Assembly (NCBI RefSeq): GCF_007990245.1
Contig: NZ_BJWG01000014.1
Location: forward strand, 1-64,000
Direction: 5' to 3'
Length of the DNA stretch: 64,000 bases
Origin: Cellulomonas composti
GTDB lineage: Bacteria; Actinomycetota; Actinomycetes; Actinomycetales; Cellulomonadaceae
Below the pieces are notes generated by a model that saw only the letters and a list, made by a program, of their open reading frames with translations, was not told where the DNA came from and made no database searches. The translations under genes were made by a program, and so were the position numbers. Below are positions 8,542 to 17,227 of this stretch, one piece after another (position 1 is the stretch's first letter; each line of letters opens with the position of its first letter).

Positions 8542-9525
8542 CGTGGAGGCGCGCGCGACGACGTGGAAGACGTCGGCGGTGCGCGCCGGTGGCTCCGAGG
8601 AGCCGTCCAGGGCGGCGAGCACGGTCGCCGCGAGGTAGTCGGCCTGCGCGTCGATGGCCTGCCACACGGTGGTCAGCGCGGGCGCGGCGACGCGCGCGGC
8701 GGGGATGTCGTCGACGCCGATCACGGCGACGTCCGCGGGGATCGCGAGCCCGTGCGCGCGCACGCCGGCGAGCACCGCGAGCGCGACCTCGTCGTTGTAC
8801 GCCGCGACGGCGGTCACCGGGTCGTCGCCCGAACGCCAGGCCGCGACCGCGGCCGAGGCCGACTCGACGTCCAGGCTCACCCGCTCGACGAGCGGCGCGG
8901 GCAGCCCGAGCTCCGCGCACTGCGCCCGGACCCCGGCCAGGCGGCGGTCGGCGAACGCCGCGAGCCGGTCGTCGCTCGGTGCCGCGTACGCGAGCACGCG
9001 GTGCCCGCGCTCGACGAGGTGCGCGACCTGCAGCGCACCGATGCTGGCCTGCGGCACCGCGAAGATCTCGGGATGGGGGTCCTCGTCGAGCGCGGTGCCC
9101 GCGACGGGGATGCCCGCCTGCTTCATGGCGCGCGCGTCGGCCTCCGCGAACGGGCCGAGGCCGAGCACGACGCACGGCGTGACGGCCCGCCACAGCGCGG
9201 CGAGCGGCCGGCCGCTGCGGTTGACGTGCACGAGCACCGACAACCCGTGCTCGGCGAGCGCCGCGGTCAGGTGGTCGATGAGCGCGTCGATCACGGGCCC
9301 GACGGTCCAGTCCGGCAGCACGAGCAGCACCAGGTCGCTGCGCCCGGAGCGCAGCGTGCGGGCGGCGGCCGACGGCGTGTACCCCAGCCGCTCGGCGGTC
9401 TCGAGCACGCGCTGGCGCGTCGTCTCGGTGATGACGACACCGGGCGTCGCGTTCAGCACGTAGCTGACGGTGGTGCGCGAGAAACCGCTCTCTCGGGCGA
9501 CGTCAGCGCTGGTGACCCGCGGCAC
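8539..9525 (-). CDS. LacI-family transcriptional regulator
   Basis: This 328-residue DNA-binding regulator is probably sugar-responsive. The N-terminal helix-turn-helix reads TSADVARESGFSRTTVSYVLN, followed by the hinge helix around PSAAARTLRSG, which contacts the central CG of LacI-type operators. The rest is a periplasmic-binding-protein-like effector domain (VAAYNDEVALAVLAG, VIGVDDIP). The GTG at 9525 has a strong AAGGAGGG seven bases upstream, and this start places the helix-turn-helix at the N-terminus as in the family. Its position next to GH81 and the shared palindromes suggest it represses beta-1,3-glucanase genes. The inducer is unknown. Confidence 0.9.
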   Translation of the reverse strand: MPRVTSADVARESGFSRTTVSYVLNATPGVVITETTRQRVLETAERLGYTPSAAARTLRSGRSDLVLLVLPDWTVGPVIDALIDHLTAALAEHGLSVLVHVNRSGRPLAALWRAVTPCVVLGLGPFAEADARAMKQAGIPVAGTALDEDPHPEIFAVPQASIGALQVAHLVERGHRVLAYAAPSDDRLAAFADRRLAGVRAQCAELGLPAPLVERVSLDVESASAAVAAWRSGDDPVTAVAAYNDEVALAVLAGVRAHGLAIPADVAVIGVDDIPAARVAAPALTTVWQAIDAQADYLAATVLAALDGSSEPPARTADVFHVVARAST

Positions 9526-9635
9526 GGCTGCCCTCCTTGCGACCCGTCTCGGCTGGGCCCACTCTAACCGCGGGCACCGCGGGACGAGCCCGCGCAGCGG
9601 CCTACCGCGCGGGTGAACCCGGTGCCGGTCGCCCG

Positions 9636-9676
9636 GCACGACGACACGCCGGCCCCCTCGAGCCGGCGCGTCGTGC
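9636..9676 (-). terminator. hairpin after the phytase-like gene
   Basis: Arms GCACGACG...CGCCGGC and GCCGGCGCGTCGTGC pair around an eight-base loop, with a three-base bulge on one side. The hairpin lies eight bases past the stop of the phytase-like gene and before the LacI-type gene that lies further along in the same direction. Confidence 0.6.
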
Positions 9677-9683
9677 GGTGCGG

Positions 9684-12600
9684 TCAGCGAACGGTGAGCG
9701 TGTGGCTCGCCGTCGCCGGGAGGTAGCCGGCCGAGCCGGCGTAGGTGACCTTGACGGTGCTCGAGGTGGTCACCTTCGGCAGGGTCACGGTCGTACGGCC
9801 GCCGACGAGCGTCGTCGTCGTGACCTTCGCCGTGCCGAGCCACACGGTGACCGCACCCGTCGGCGTCGGCGCCTCCGTGGCACCGGTCACGGTGACGGTC
9901 ACCTTGGGCCTGGCGCCCTTGGCCACGGTCCACGACGAGGTCGTCAACGTCACCTCGGGCGTCGCCCTGCTCACGACGAGACGGGCCGACGACGAGGTCG
10001 AGGCGGCCACGCCGCTGGTGCCGGCGTACCGCGCGGTCAGCGTGTGCGTGCCGACCGTCAGGGTGCGGGGAAGGGCCACGGTGACGGTGCCCTTCCTGCC
10101 GGACACGACGAGCGTGCCCGTGCCGACGACCTTCGAGCCGTCCCGCACCTGCACCGTGCCGCCCGGCGCGGCGGTCGCGCCGACGACGCTGACCTTGGCC
10201 GTCACGGCGGCGCCGTAGGTCGCGGTGCCCCGGCTGAGCGTCAGCGTCGTCGTCGTACCCGACGCGACGATCGTGACCGTCGCCGTGCCGTCCGAACCCG
10301 CGAGCTCCTCACCCGCGGGAGCGAACGACGCCGTCAGCGCGTGCGTGCCGTGACCCAGCACGACCTTGGTGGTGGCGACACCCGCGGTCACGGGGACGGT
10401 CGCGAGCGGCGTCGTGCCGTCGAGGGACGTGACCGTCCCTGTGACGTCGGCAGTGCCGCTGACCGGCGCGACGACCGCGCGCAACGTCTGCTGCGAGCCG
10501 TAGGTCGTCTGGCCGGACACCGTCAGGCTCGTCGTCGTCGCGGCAGGTCCGAACACGTGCGCCGTCGACCCGAGCCGCAGCAGCACGGTCTCGCCGGTCG
10601 CGTCCGCGAGGCCGTCGTTGTCGGTGACGGCGTAGACCTGGCCGTTGCGCCCGATCGTCAGCCCCTCGAGCTTCTCCTGGGTCCAGCCCGCGGTGGCGCG
10701 CAGGTCCGGCAGGACGTCGTGCGCGAGGGACTTGGTCAGCGGCGCGACCGTGCCCGGCGCGGGGTCGACGCTCGGCAGGTCCACCGTGTAGATGCGCTTG
10801 ACCTGCGCGTTCACACCGTTGAGCTTGTCGCGCTCGATCACCGCGAGCGTGTCGTCGTCGACCGCGACGACCTCGGACAGGCCCAGCCAGTCTCCCGCGA
10901 CGGTCGTCTGCTCGAGCGGGTAGGCGAACCACGTCCACGCCTGGGTGGTGACGTCGTAGCGGCCGATCCGCGCCGCGCCGGCCAGTCCGCCCGGGTCGCT
11001 GGTCAGCCCGCGCTGCAGCGCGACGAACACGTGCTCGCCGGCGTCGTCGTTGGTCGTCGTGACGCCCTCGATGCCCCACTTGGTCAGGCCCGCGGACACG
11101 TCCGCGGGGAGCGCCACGCGCTCGAGCACGCCGCCGTAGGCGCTCACCCGGACCAGCTCGTTCCCCGGCCCGGTGGCGCCCTCGACGCCCAGCCAGAAGC
11201 CGCCCTGCGGGCGCGCGGCCAGGCCCTCGACGTCGAACGACACGCCGGCGCCGGCCTGGGTGATGCGCACCTCGCGGTCGATCACCGCGGGGGTGGTGCT
11301 CACGTCGAGCGAGAGCAGGCGCGTGTTCGTGTACGCGGCGTCGGTGACGGACCAGAGGCGGTCCTCGTCGCGCACGTCGGGCGCCAGCGCGCCCAGCGCA
11401 CCCCAACCGACCGGGCGACCAGCGACGTCGTCGGCCGAGACCACGCTCGGGAACTGCGGCGTGCCGGCGGCCTCGTCGAACGCGTCGCCGAGGCCGTAGA
11501 TCGAGACCGCGGAGCGCACGTTCGCCGCGGGCGTGTCCGTCTCGCTCGAGACGAGCAGCAGGTCGCGCGACGGGACGGGCAGGATGCCCTCGGGCCCGTT
11601 CGTCGTGGCCAGGACCTGCTGGAACGCGGGGTGCGCGGGGTCGGACACGTCGTAGACCGCGACGAGGTTCGAGCGCTCGGAGCCGACGAACGCGTACGGC
11701 GTGCCGTCCATCGTGGCGATCGCGAGGCCCTCGATCTCGACGCCCTTCTTGGCGGCGCGGTCCTCGTTGTGCAGGCCCGTGCGCACCGCGAGCCGCTCGA
11801 GCTCGTTGCCCGAGTCCCACACGACGGTGCCCGTGGTCGTGTCGAAGATCGACCAGCCGCGTGTGCCGCCCTTCCAGTCGCCCTCGTTCGCGGTGGCGAC
11901 GTGCGTCCCGTCGAGCCACCCGATCGCGTCGGGCTCGCGCGGCGTCGCGGGGATCGAGCCGGTCTGGTCGATCTTGCCGTCCTTGAGGACGTCGATGTCG
12001 GTGACGGCCTGCGTCCCGGCGCTGAACACGCTCGTCACGGCTGCCGTGGCGATGTCGACGAGCGCGACGCCGTTGTTCTCCTGCAGCGTCACCGCGACCG
12101 TCGAGCCGGTCGGGTCGATCGCCACGTACTCCGGCTCGGGGTCCTGCGGGGTGTCGAGGCCCGCGGCGACGAACGACGGCAGGGCCGCGCCGCCCTCCTG
12201 CGTGAACGCCACCGGGCGCAGCCCCCAGCTCGTCGGGTCGTCGCCGGCCAGGTCGACGAGCTGCAGGAAGCCGCCCGGCGCCTGGGGCAGGTCGCCCTTC
12301 TTGCCGCCCACGGGCGTCGCGTTCTCGTCGCGCTGGTTCTCGATCGCGATCGCGGCGTGCGTCGTGTCGGGCGTCAGCGCGATCGAGTCCGGCTGCCCAC
12401 CGAGCTCCAGCGTCCGCACGACCTCGTGCGTCGCGAGGTCGACGACCACGAGCGCGCCCGAGGGGGCCGTGAACGTCTCGGAGGTGTCGACGACGACGAG
12501 CACGTACCCGCCGACGATCGCGACCGAGGTCGGCTCGGCGTGGGCGCCCACGCCCAGGTCGGCAGCCAGGTCGAGCGTGCCCAGGCCGACGGGCTGCGCG

Positions 12601-12932
12601 GGGTCGGTGATGTCGACGAAGCCGATCCGGCGCGCCAGCGCGTCGGTGTGCACGAAGGTGCGCACGTCCTCGCTGACGGCCGAGATCTCGGCGACGGTGA
12701 CGTCCGACTCGGCGGCGGTCGCGGGCCGGTTCAGGTACACCGGGTAGGTCGCCAGCCGGTGGAACGCGTCGGCCGGGCTCGGGTCGGTCCAGCCGGCCGA
12801 CGACCAGCCCGGGGCGGGCGTCGCGGCGGTGGCGGGGACGATGGTCAGGCCGGTGGCGGCCAGGGCTCCGGCGACGACGAGCGCGCAGGCGGCGGTCGTT
12901 CGGGGGCGCGGACGGGGGCGTACGGGCAGCAT
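9684..12932 (-). CDS. secreted phytase-like (esterase-like) protein with Ig-like repeats
   Basis: This 1082-residue exported protein starts with a basic region and a clear signal peptide ending around ATAATPAPG. The first ~450 residues resemble beta-propeller 'choice-of-anchor I' proteins (repeated VALVDIAT, GFVDITDP blades). Next comes a region matching the 'esterase-like activity of phytase' family (GVSFDVEGLAARPQGGFWLGVE, EKLEGLTIGRNGQVYAVTDND). The C-terminal ~270 residues form about three bacterial Ig-like repeats (TTTLTLSRGTATYG, LTARYAGTSG, VKVTYAGSAGYLP). Phosphate-ester release outside the cell is possible, but the substrate is unknown. No sortase motif or terminal membrane helix is seen, so anchoring is not evident. 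Confidence 0.8.
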   Translation of the reverse strand: MLPVRPRPRPRTTAACALVVAGALAATGLTIVPATAATPAPGWSSAGWTDPSPADAFHRLATYPVYLNRPATAAESDVTVAEISAVSEDVRTFVHTDALARRIGFVDITDPAQPVGLGTLDLAADLGVGAHAEPTSVAIVGGYVLVVVDTSETFTAPSGALVVVDLATHEVVRTLELGGQPDSIALTPDTTHAAIAIENQRDENATPVGGKKGDLPQAPGGFLQLVDLAGDDPTSWGLRPVAFTQEGGAALPSFVAAGLDTPQDPEPEYVAIDPTGSTVAVTLQENNGVALVDIATAAVTSVFSAGTQAVTDIDVLKDGKIDQTGSIPATPREPDAIGWLDGTHVATANEGDWKGGTRGWSIFDTTTGTVVWDSGNELERLAVRTGLHNEDRAAKKGVEIEGLAIATMDGTPYAFVGSERSNLVAVYDVSDPAHPAFQQVLATTNGPEGILPVPSRDLLLVSSETDTPAANVRSAVSIYGLGDAFDEAAGTPQFPSVVSADDVAGRPVGWGALGALAPDVRDEDRLWSVTDAAYTNTRLLSLDVSTTPAVIDREVRITQAGAGVSFDVEGLAARPQGGFWLGVEGATGPGNELVRVSAYGGVLERVALPADVSAGLTKWGIEGVTTTNDDAGEHVFVALQRGLTSDPGGLAGAARIGRYDVTTQAWTWFAYPLEQTTVAGDWLGLSEVVAVDDDTLAVIERDKLNGVNAQVKRIYTVDLPSVDPAPGTVAPLTKSLAHDVLPDLRATAGWTQEKLEGLTIGRNGQVYAVTDNDGLADATGETVLLRLGSTAHVFGPAATTTSLTVSGQTTYGSQQTLRAVVAPVSGTADVTGTVTSLDGTTPLATVPVTAGVATTKVVLGHGTHALTASFAPAGEELAGSDGTATVTIVASGTTTTLTLSRGTATYGAAVTAKVSVVGATAAPGGTVQVRDGSKVVGTGTLVVSGRKGTVTVALPRTLTVGTHTLTARYAGTSGVAASTSSSARLVVSRATPEVTLTTSSWTVAKGARPKVTVTVTGATEAPTPTGAVTVWLGTAKVTTTTLVGGRTTVTLPKVTTSSTVKVTYAGSAGYLPATASHTLTVR

Positions 12933-13063
12933 CGGTTCTCCTCGATCACGGGGACGAGTCGAAGAGTGCTGGTGATGCGTGTCGGTCGGTCGACCCGCAG
13001 GTGAACGCGCCGCGACGCGCGTCCGACGAGTTGTGCGCGGGTCGAACCCGGCTCAGCCCGGGG

Positions 13064-14215
13064 TCAGACCCGGCGGAACCGTGAGACCACGTGGCACTCG
13101 AACGGGTCGCGCGCGGCGAGCCCGACCTCGTTGAGGTAGCGCACCACGATCCCGTAGGACCGGAACAGGTTCGTCTCGGTGTAGGGCACGTCGAGCGTGC
13201 GGCAGTGCTCGCGCACGAGCAGCCGCGCCTGCGCCAGGTGCGTGCGCGGCATGCTCGGGAACAGGTGGTGCTCGACCTGGTAGTTCAGGCCGCCCAGGAG
13301 CGAGGTCGCCCACCAGCCGCCCGCGACGTTGCGGGACGTGCGCACCTGCTTGGAGAAGAAGTCGAGCTTCGCGTCGTGCGCGATCATCGGCATGCCCTTG
13401 TGGTTGGGCGCAAAGGACGCTCCCATGTACACACCGAACACCGCGAGCTGTACACCGAGGAACGCGAACGCCATCCCGACCGGGAGCACCAGGAACACCG
13501 GCACCCAGAAGACGACGAACCTGCCCGCGAGCAGACCGATCTCGGACCAGCGGGACTTCACCGGCCCGCGCCCGAGCACGTGCATCAGGCCGGCGCGGTG
13601 CAGGTTGAGGCCCTCGAGCGTCAGGACCGGGAAGAACAGCCAGCCCTGCCGGCGCGTGAACATCGCATGCAGTCCGCGGGCCTTGGCGGCGTCCTCCGAC
13701 AGGAACGAGATCGTGTCGAACGCGACGTCCGGGTCCTTGCCGATCTGGTTGGGGTTGGCGTGGTGCCGGTTGTGCTTGTTGTTCCACCACGACAGGCTCA
13801 CGCCGACGACGCCGCACGCGAGGATCCTCGCGAGCCGGTCGTTCGCCGGACCACCCGCGAGCACCTGCTTGTGCGCGGCCTCGTGCGTGACGAACGCGGT
13901 CTGCGTGAGCAGGATGCCCAGCACCGCGGCGAGCAGGAGCTGCCACCAGCTCTCACCGATCAGCACGAAGGCGACCAGCGTCGCGGCGAACCCGACGGCG
14001 ATCGCCGCGCCCACGCCGCTGTAGAACCCGTACGCCCGGCGCAGCAGCCCACGTTCACGTACAACGGCCGCGACCTGCGTGTACGCGTGCGTCAGATTGG
14101 GGAACGAGTCGTCGCGCGCCACGGTGCGCCGGAACCCGGCCGGCAGCTCGAGCGTGTCCTCGGGCTCGGCAGGCGCGATGGTCCCGGCCGACGAGGATGC
14201 GGAGGTCGAGGCCAT
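13064..14215 (-). CDS. membrane fatty acid desaturase
   Basis: This 383-residue membrane di-iron desaturase introduces a double bond into acyl chains of lipids or acyl-CoA. The three histidine boxes are HEAAH (111-115), HNRHH (148-152) and QVEHH (313-317); the last, with Gln in place of His, is typical of front-end or actinobacterial DesA3-like enzymes. Four or more hydrophobic segments flank the boxes. The ATG at 14215 is chosen; an in-frame GTG at 14248 would add 11 residues and cannot be excluded. The leader is long (over 200 bases) and holds a possible leader peptide and hairpins. Desaturases of this kind often respond to cold or membrane state. Confidence 0.9.
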   Translation of the reverse strand: MASTSASSSAGTIAPAEPEDTLELPAGFRRTVARDDSFPNLTHAYTQVAAVVRERGLLRRAYGFYSGVGAAIAVGFAATLVAFVLIGESWWQLLLAAVLGILLTQTAFVTHEAAHKQVLAGGPANDRLARILACGVVGVSLSWWNNKHNRHHANPNQIGKDPDVAFDTISFLSEDAAKARGLHAMFTRRQGWLFFPVLTLEGLNLHRAGLMHVLGRGPVKSRWSEIGLLAGRFVVFWVPVFLVLPVGMAFAFLGVQLAVFGVYMGASFAPNHKGMPMIAHDAKLDFFSKQVRTSRNVAGGWWATSLLGGLNYQVEHHLFPSMPRTHLAQARLLVREHCRTLDVPYTETNLFRSYGIVVRYLNEVGLAARDPFECHVVSRFRRV

Positions 14216-14357
14216 GGGTGGCACCTGCCCGGTCGAAGGCCCACGCACCGGCGCGGGGCTGAAGTCTGCTAAAGGCGGGTGCCGATCGCACTGCCACAGT
14301 AACCCAGCGGCCTGTGCAGCAGCAGAGGGGTCTCACCCCATCTTCGGCGCGCAGGGA

Positions 14358-14425
14358 GCAGCCCGTGGGCCGGCTCCGGTCGGAGCCTGCCGCGAGGGAC
14401 GAGGTCCGCGGCGCCCACGGGCTGC
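14358..14425 (-). promoter_or_regulatory. candidate attenuator hairpin in the desaturase leader
   Basis: Two perfect 13-base arms, GCAGCCCGTGGGC at 14358-14370 and its complement at 14413-14425, enclose a 42-base loop holding a smaller hairpin (GGCTCC/GGAGCC near 14371-14386). A further seven-base stem (GGTGACT/AGTCACC, 14430-14450) overlaps the end and stop codon of the upstream mini-ORF. Mutually exclusive or ribosome-controlled folding is possible. The ordering, mini-ORF then hairpin then structural gene, is that of an attenuator. Confidence 0.5.
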
Positions 14426-14434
14426 CAGGGGTGA

Positions 14435-14473
14435 CTAGAGAGCAGTCACCTCTCGCGTCCAGAAGAACGTCAT
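14435..14473 (-). CDS. possible 12-residue leader peptide MTFFWTREVTAL
   Basis: This short frame reads MTFFWTREVTAL and stops at TAG. It has a very strong AGAGGAGGT ribosome binding site about eleven bases before its ATG, far better than that of the desaturase gene 220 bases downstream. Its last codons and stop lie inside a seven-base stem, directly before a 13-base-arm hairpin. The strong translation signal and its position suggest a regulatory leader peptide. No known leader family is recognised, and the aromatic-rich core is only suggestive. Confidence 0.45.
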   Translation of the reverse strand: MTFFWTREVTAL

Positions 14474-14683
14474 GTCGTGGACCACCTCCTCTCGGGTTGT
14501 CCCCGGAACGTACGTCCGCCCCCTCACCGCCCGCCAGGCAATATCCCGGACGCATCCAGACTGCTCCGTCCAGGTGAGACCGCTTCTCCGTGCGGGCCGC
14601 CGACGACTGGCGCGACCCGGTCGCACAGTCCGCGGCCCGACCCGCGCCACCCCTTCCACGTCTGAAGTGGCAAGGTTGGGGAC

Positions 14684-15448
14684 GTGGCGCTCAAGACACC
14701 GGCCGAGATCACCGCGATGCGGCCCGCGGGCAGGTTCGTCGCCGGCGTGCTGTCGTCGCTGCGCGACCTCGCCCGGCCCGGCCTGACGCTCCAGCAGCTC
14801 GACGACCACGCGCACCGCATGATCGACGACGCCGGGGCGCACTCGGTCTACCTCGGCTACCACCCCTCGTTCGGCGCGATGCCCTACCCCGGCGTGCTGT
14901 GCACGTCGGTCAACGACGCCGCGCTGCACGGGCTGCCCTCGTCGTACGCGCTGCAGGACGGTGACGTGCTCTCGGTGGACTTCGCCGCACAGGTGCAGGG
15001 CTGGGTCGCGGACTCGGCGCTGACCGTGCAGGTGGGCTCGACGACGCCGGAGGCGCAGCGGCTCATCGCGGCGACCGAGCAGGCCCTGATCGCCGGGATC
15101 GCGGCGGCGCGCGTCGGCGGCCGGATGGGCGACGTCTCCGCCGCGATCGGCGAGGTGGCCCACCGCGGCGGCTACGGCCTCAACACCGACTTCGGCGGCC
15201 ACGGCGTCGGCCGCACGATGCACGAGGACCCGCACGTCCCCAACGACGGTCGCCGCCGCGGCGGCATGAAGCTGCCCGCAGGCCTGGTCATCGCGATCGA
15301 GCCGTGGTTCATGGCGGGCGGCAACGGCTACGTGATCGACCCCGACGGCTGGACGATCCGCAGCGCCGACGGCTCGATCGCCGCGCACTTCGAGCACACC
15401 GTCGCGCTCACGAAGGACGGCCCCGTCGTCCTGACCGCGCGCGACTGA
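14684..15448 (+). CDS. map: type I methionine aminopeptidase
   Basis: This 254-residue cytosolic metalloprotease removes the initiator methionine from nascent proteins. Metal ligands of the family are visible: Asp in LSVDFAAQ, Asp in VADSALTV, His in FGGHGVGRTMHEDP, Glu in AIEPWF and Glu in FEHTVAL. The GTG at 14684 starts the protein immediately before the KTPAEITAMRPAGR N-terminus and follows a GGGGAC motif. It is divergent from the desaturase leader. Actinobacteria often have more than one map gene; this one lies outside the usual ribosomal-protein operon context, so it may be the second copy. Confidence 0.92.
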   Translation: MALKTPAEITAMRPAGRFVAGVLSSLRDLARPGLTLQQLDDHAHRMIDDAGAHSVYLGYHPSFGAMPYPGVLCTSVNDAALHGLPSSYALQDGDVLSVDFAAQVQGWVADSALTVQVGSTTPEAQRLIAATEQALIAGIAAARVGGRMGDVSAAIGEVAHRGGYGLNTDFGGHGVGRTMHEDPHVPNDGRRRGGMKLPAGLVIAIEPWFMAGGNGYVIDPDGWTIRSADGSIAAHFEHTVALTKDGPVVLTARD

Positions 15449-15463
15449 CCTGCGGGAGCCCTG

Positions 15464-16057
15464 ATGAGCAACGACCACCCCGTCGAGCACAAGACGGTCC
15501 CGGTCCCGCTCTACGACGCCCCGCTGCCCGCCGCGACCCCCGCGTACGGCACCCCCGCGTACGGCACACCATCGGCGCCCGTATCCGGCGCACCCTCGTC
15601 GGCCCCGGTGCAGGACATGGTCACGGGTGCGTACACACCGCGCGCACCCCAGGTGTACGTCCAGTCGTCGTACCCGACGAGCCCGCAGTACACCCAGGCC
15701 GGCTGGGTGCCGGTCTGCACGGACCGCGTCCCGCCGAACGCTGCCGTCGTCGTCATCGCGTGGGTGGTCGCGTTCTTCACGTTCGGCTACATGCTGCCGT
15801 GGGCGATCGCGGCGACGCGCGGCCGCTCGAACCGGTGGGCGATCTTCGTGCTCAACCTGCTGCTCGGATGGTCGTTCATCGGCTGGGTCGCGTCGCTGGT
15901 CATGGCGTGCATGTCGCACTCCGTCGTCGCCGGCGGTCCGGTCAACATCGTCGTCGCGCAGGTCAACGCACCCCCGCCCGGGTGGTACCCGTCGCCGTCC
16001 GGCGCCGGCAGCGAGTACTGGGACGGTGCGCGCTGGACGGGCCACCGCGCACCCTGA
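15464..16057 (+). CDS. small membrane protein with superinfection-immunity-like and DUF2510 domains
   Basis: This 197-residue protein has a Pro/Ala/Tyr-rich N-terminus with tandem PAYGT units and two hydrophobic helices in the middle (about 90-145, AVVVIAWVVAFFTFGYMLPW then AIFVLNLLLGWSFIGWV), like the T4 Imm superinfection-immunity/TM2-like family. The C-terminus is a short DUF2510-type motif (PPGWYPSP...YWDGARWTGH) with the expected aromatic spacing. It follows map by 15 bases in the same direction and is probably co-transcribed. The family name does not prove a phage role; such proteins are common in actinobacterial housekeeping loci. Confidence 0.75.
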   Translation: MSNDHPVEHKTVPVPLYDAPLPAATPAYGTPAYGTPSAPVSGAPSSAPVQDMVTGAYTPRAPQVYVQSSYPTSPQYTQAGWVPVCTDRVPPNAAVVVIAWVVAFFTFGYMLPWAIAATRGRSNRWAIFVLNLLLGWSFIGWVASLVMACMSHSVVAGGPVNIVVAQVNAPPPGWYPSPSGAGSEYWDGARWTGHRAP

Positions 16058-16061
16058 CCCG

Positions 16062-16850
16062 TCAGTCGGCCGCGAGCGCCTCCGCGAGCGTCACGACCCC
16101 CGTCGCCTGTGCGGGACAGAGCAGGTGACCCGCCCGGCACGCCGCGAAGGCCTTCCCCGGCATACGGACGTGGACGACCCGCGCACGGCGACCCTGCGCC
16201 GCGGCGACGACCCGCGCGGCCTCGTCGGACGAGACCACCCGTGGTCCGCCGACGTCCGGCACGCGACCGCTCGGTCCCGCCTCGACGAGGTCGACGAGCC
16301 GCGCGGCGACCTCACGCACGTCGACGGGCTGCACGCTCGTGCGACTGGGCAGCACCGTCACGCCGCCGACCGTGAACCGACGCAGCAACCACGGCACGAA
16401 CTGGTGGAACTGCGTGGTGCGCAGGATCGTCCACGGCACGTCGCCGGCCTCGACAAGGTGCTCGACCTCGAGCTTGGCGCGGTAGTAGGAGTAGGGGATC
16501 GCATCGACCCCGACGATCGAGATGTAGACCAGGTGCTCGATCCCCGCGCGCCTCGCGGCGATCAGCAACCGTCCCGCCGCCTCGACGTCCCGCTCGCCGT
16601 GCCGAGGCTCGCTCGCGCAGTGCACCACGGCCGCCGCACCGTCGAGCGCCTCGTCGAGCCCGGCGCCCGTCGACAGGTCCCCGACGACGCGGCGCACGCC
16701 CGGCGACTGCTCGTCGGCGGTCCGCCGGCTCAGCACTCTCACCGTCCGTCCGCGCCGCACCAGCTCCGCCACGACCTCCCGGCCCAGCATCCCCGTCCCA
16801 CCGGTGACCAGCACGGGCACCGTCTGCGACGAGGTCGTCTGCTCGCTCAT
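16062..16850 (-). CDS. NAD(P)-binding SDR/NmrA-like protein
   Basis: This 262-residue atypical short-chain dehydrogenase has the dinucleotide loop VTGGTGMLGREVVAEL at the N-terminus, RVLSRR after the second strand and AAVVHCASEP after the fourth. The usual YxxxK is replaced by a YYRAK segment. This is the NmrA/complex I NDUFA9-like subgroup, often acting as redox sensors or quinone-linked reductases. The substrate is unknown. The ATG at 16850 is followed at once by the cofactor domain. It converges with the small membrane protein gene, four bases apart. Confidence 0.8.
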   Translation of the reverse strand: MSEQTTSSQTVPVLVTGGTGMLGREVVAELVRRGRTVRVLSRRTADEQSPGVRRVVGDLSTGAGLDEALDGAAAVVHCASEPRHGERDVEAAGRLLIAARRAGIEHLVYISIVGVDAIPYSYYRAKLEVEHLVEAGDVPWTILRTTQFHQFVPWLLRRFTVGGVTVLPSRTSVQPVDVREVAARLVDLVEAGPSGRVPDVGGPRVVSSDEAARVVAAAQGRRARVVHVRMPGKAFAACRAGHLLCPAQATGVVTLAEALAAD

Positions 16851-16921
16851 CCCGGCATCCTCGCGAGTGCACCGGGTGCCTGTCGAGGACCCCTCGCTCC
16901 CGTGCTAATCTTCTGCGGCGC

Positions 16922-17004
16922 GCGCGAGTGGCGGAACGGCAGACGCGCTGGCTTCAGGTGCCAGTGTCCGAAAGGGCGTGCGGGTTCAAATCCCGCCTCG
17001 CGCA
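16922..17004 (+). tRNA. tRNA-Leu (CAG)
   Basis: The acceptor arms GCGCGAG (16922-16928) and CTCGCGC (16997-17003) pair perfectly, followed by discriminator A. The anticodon loop CTTCAGG within stem GCTGG/CCAGT gives CAG, reading CUG leucine codons. A variable arm (tgtccgaaagggcg) marks a class II tRNA, and the T arm is GCGGGTTCAAATCCCGC. The CCA end is not encoded. This is the major leucine isoacceptor expected in a CTG-rich genome. Confidence 0.95.
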
Positions 17005-17036
17005 CACGAAGGGCTCAGGCCCGGCAGTCCGGACAG

Positions 17037-17068
17037 CTCCCGGCAGGACGAGATCCTGCCGGGAGTTT
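17037..17068 (+). terminator. terminator after tRNA-Leu
   Basis: CTCCCGGCAGGA at 17037-17048 pairs with TCCTGCCGGGAG at 17054-17065 around a five-base loop, followed by TTT. It lies 33 bases after the tRNA 3' end, a classic intrinsic terminator shape. Confidence 0.8.
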
Positions 17069-17094
17069 CTGGTTTCAGGTCCGCGTGTCCGGGG

Positions 17095-17185
17095 CGTTCG
17101 CTGTCACTCTCATCGAGAACTTGCCGATGATGAGCACTGTCTGGTCGAACCTCTCGTCAACGAGTCGTTCACTGTCACTCTCATC
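17095..17185. repeat. two 20-base direct repeats beside the Fic gene
   Basis: Copies at 17095-17114 and 17166-17185 (cgttcNctgtcactctcatc) differ at one of 20 positions and are 71 bases apart. They lie between the tRNA terminator and the 3' end of the Fic gene. No gene is seen in 17069-17227. They could be remnants of a mobile-element or toxin-locus boundary, but neither copy matches the tRNA 3' end. Confidence 0.5.
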
Positions 17186-17227
17186 AGGAGAGCGCTCGTA
17201 CCGGAGCGGTCCGCGCCCAGGCGGTCG

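Noticed and set aside
17069-17092. A partial tRNA-Leu copy (ggtttcaggtccgcgtgtccg) as an attachment site
   Set aside because: It resembles the anticodon arm rather than the tRNA 3' end used by integrases, matches only loosely, and no integrase is present.
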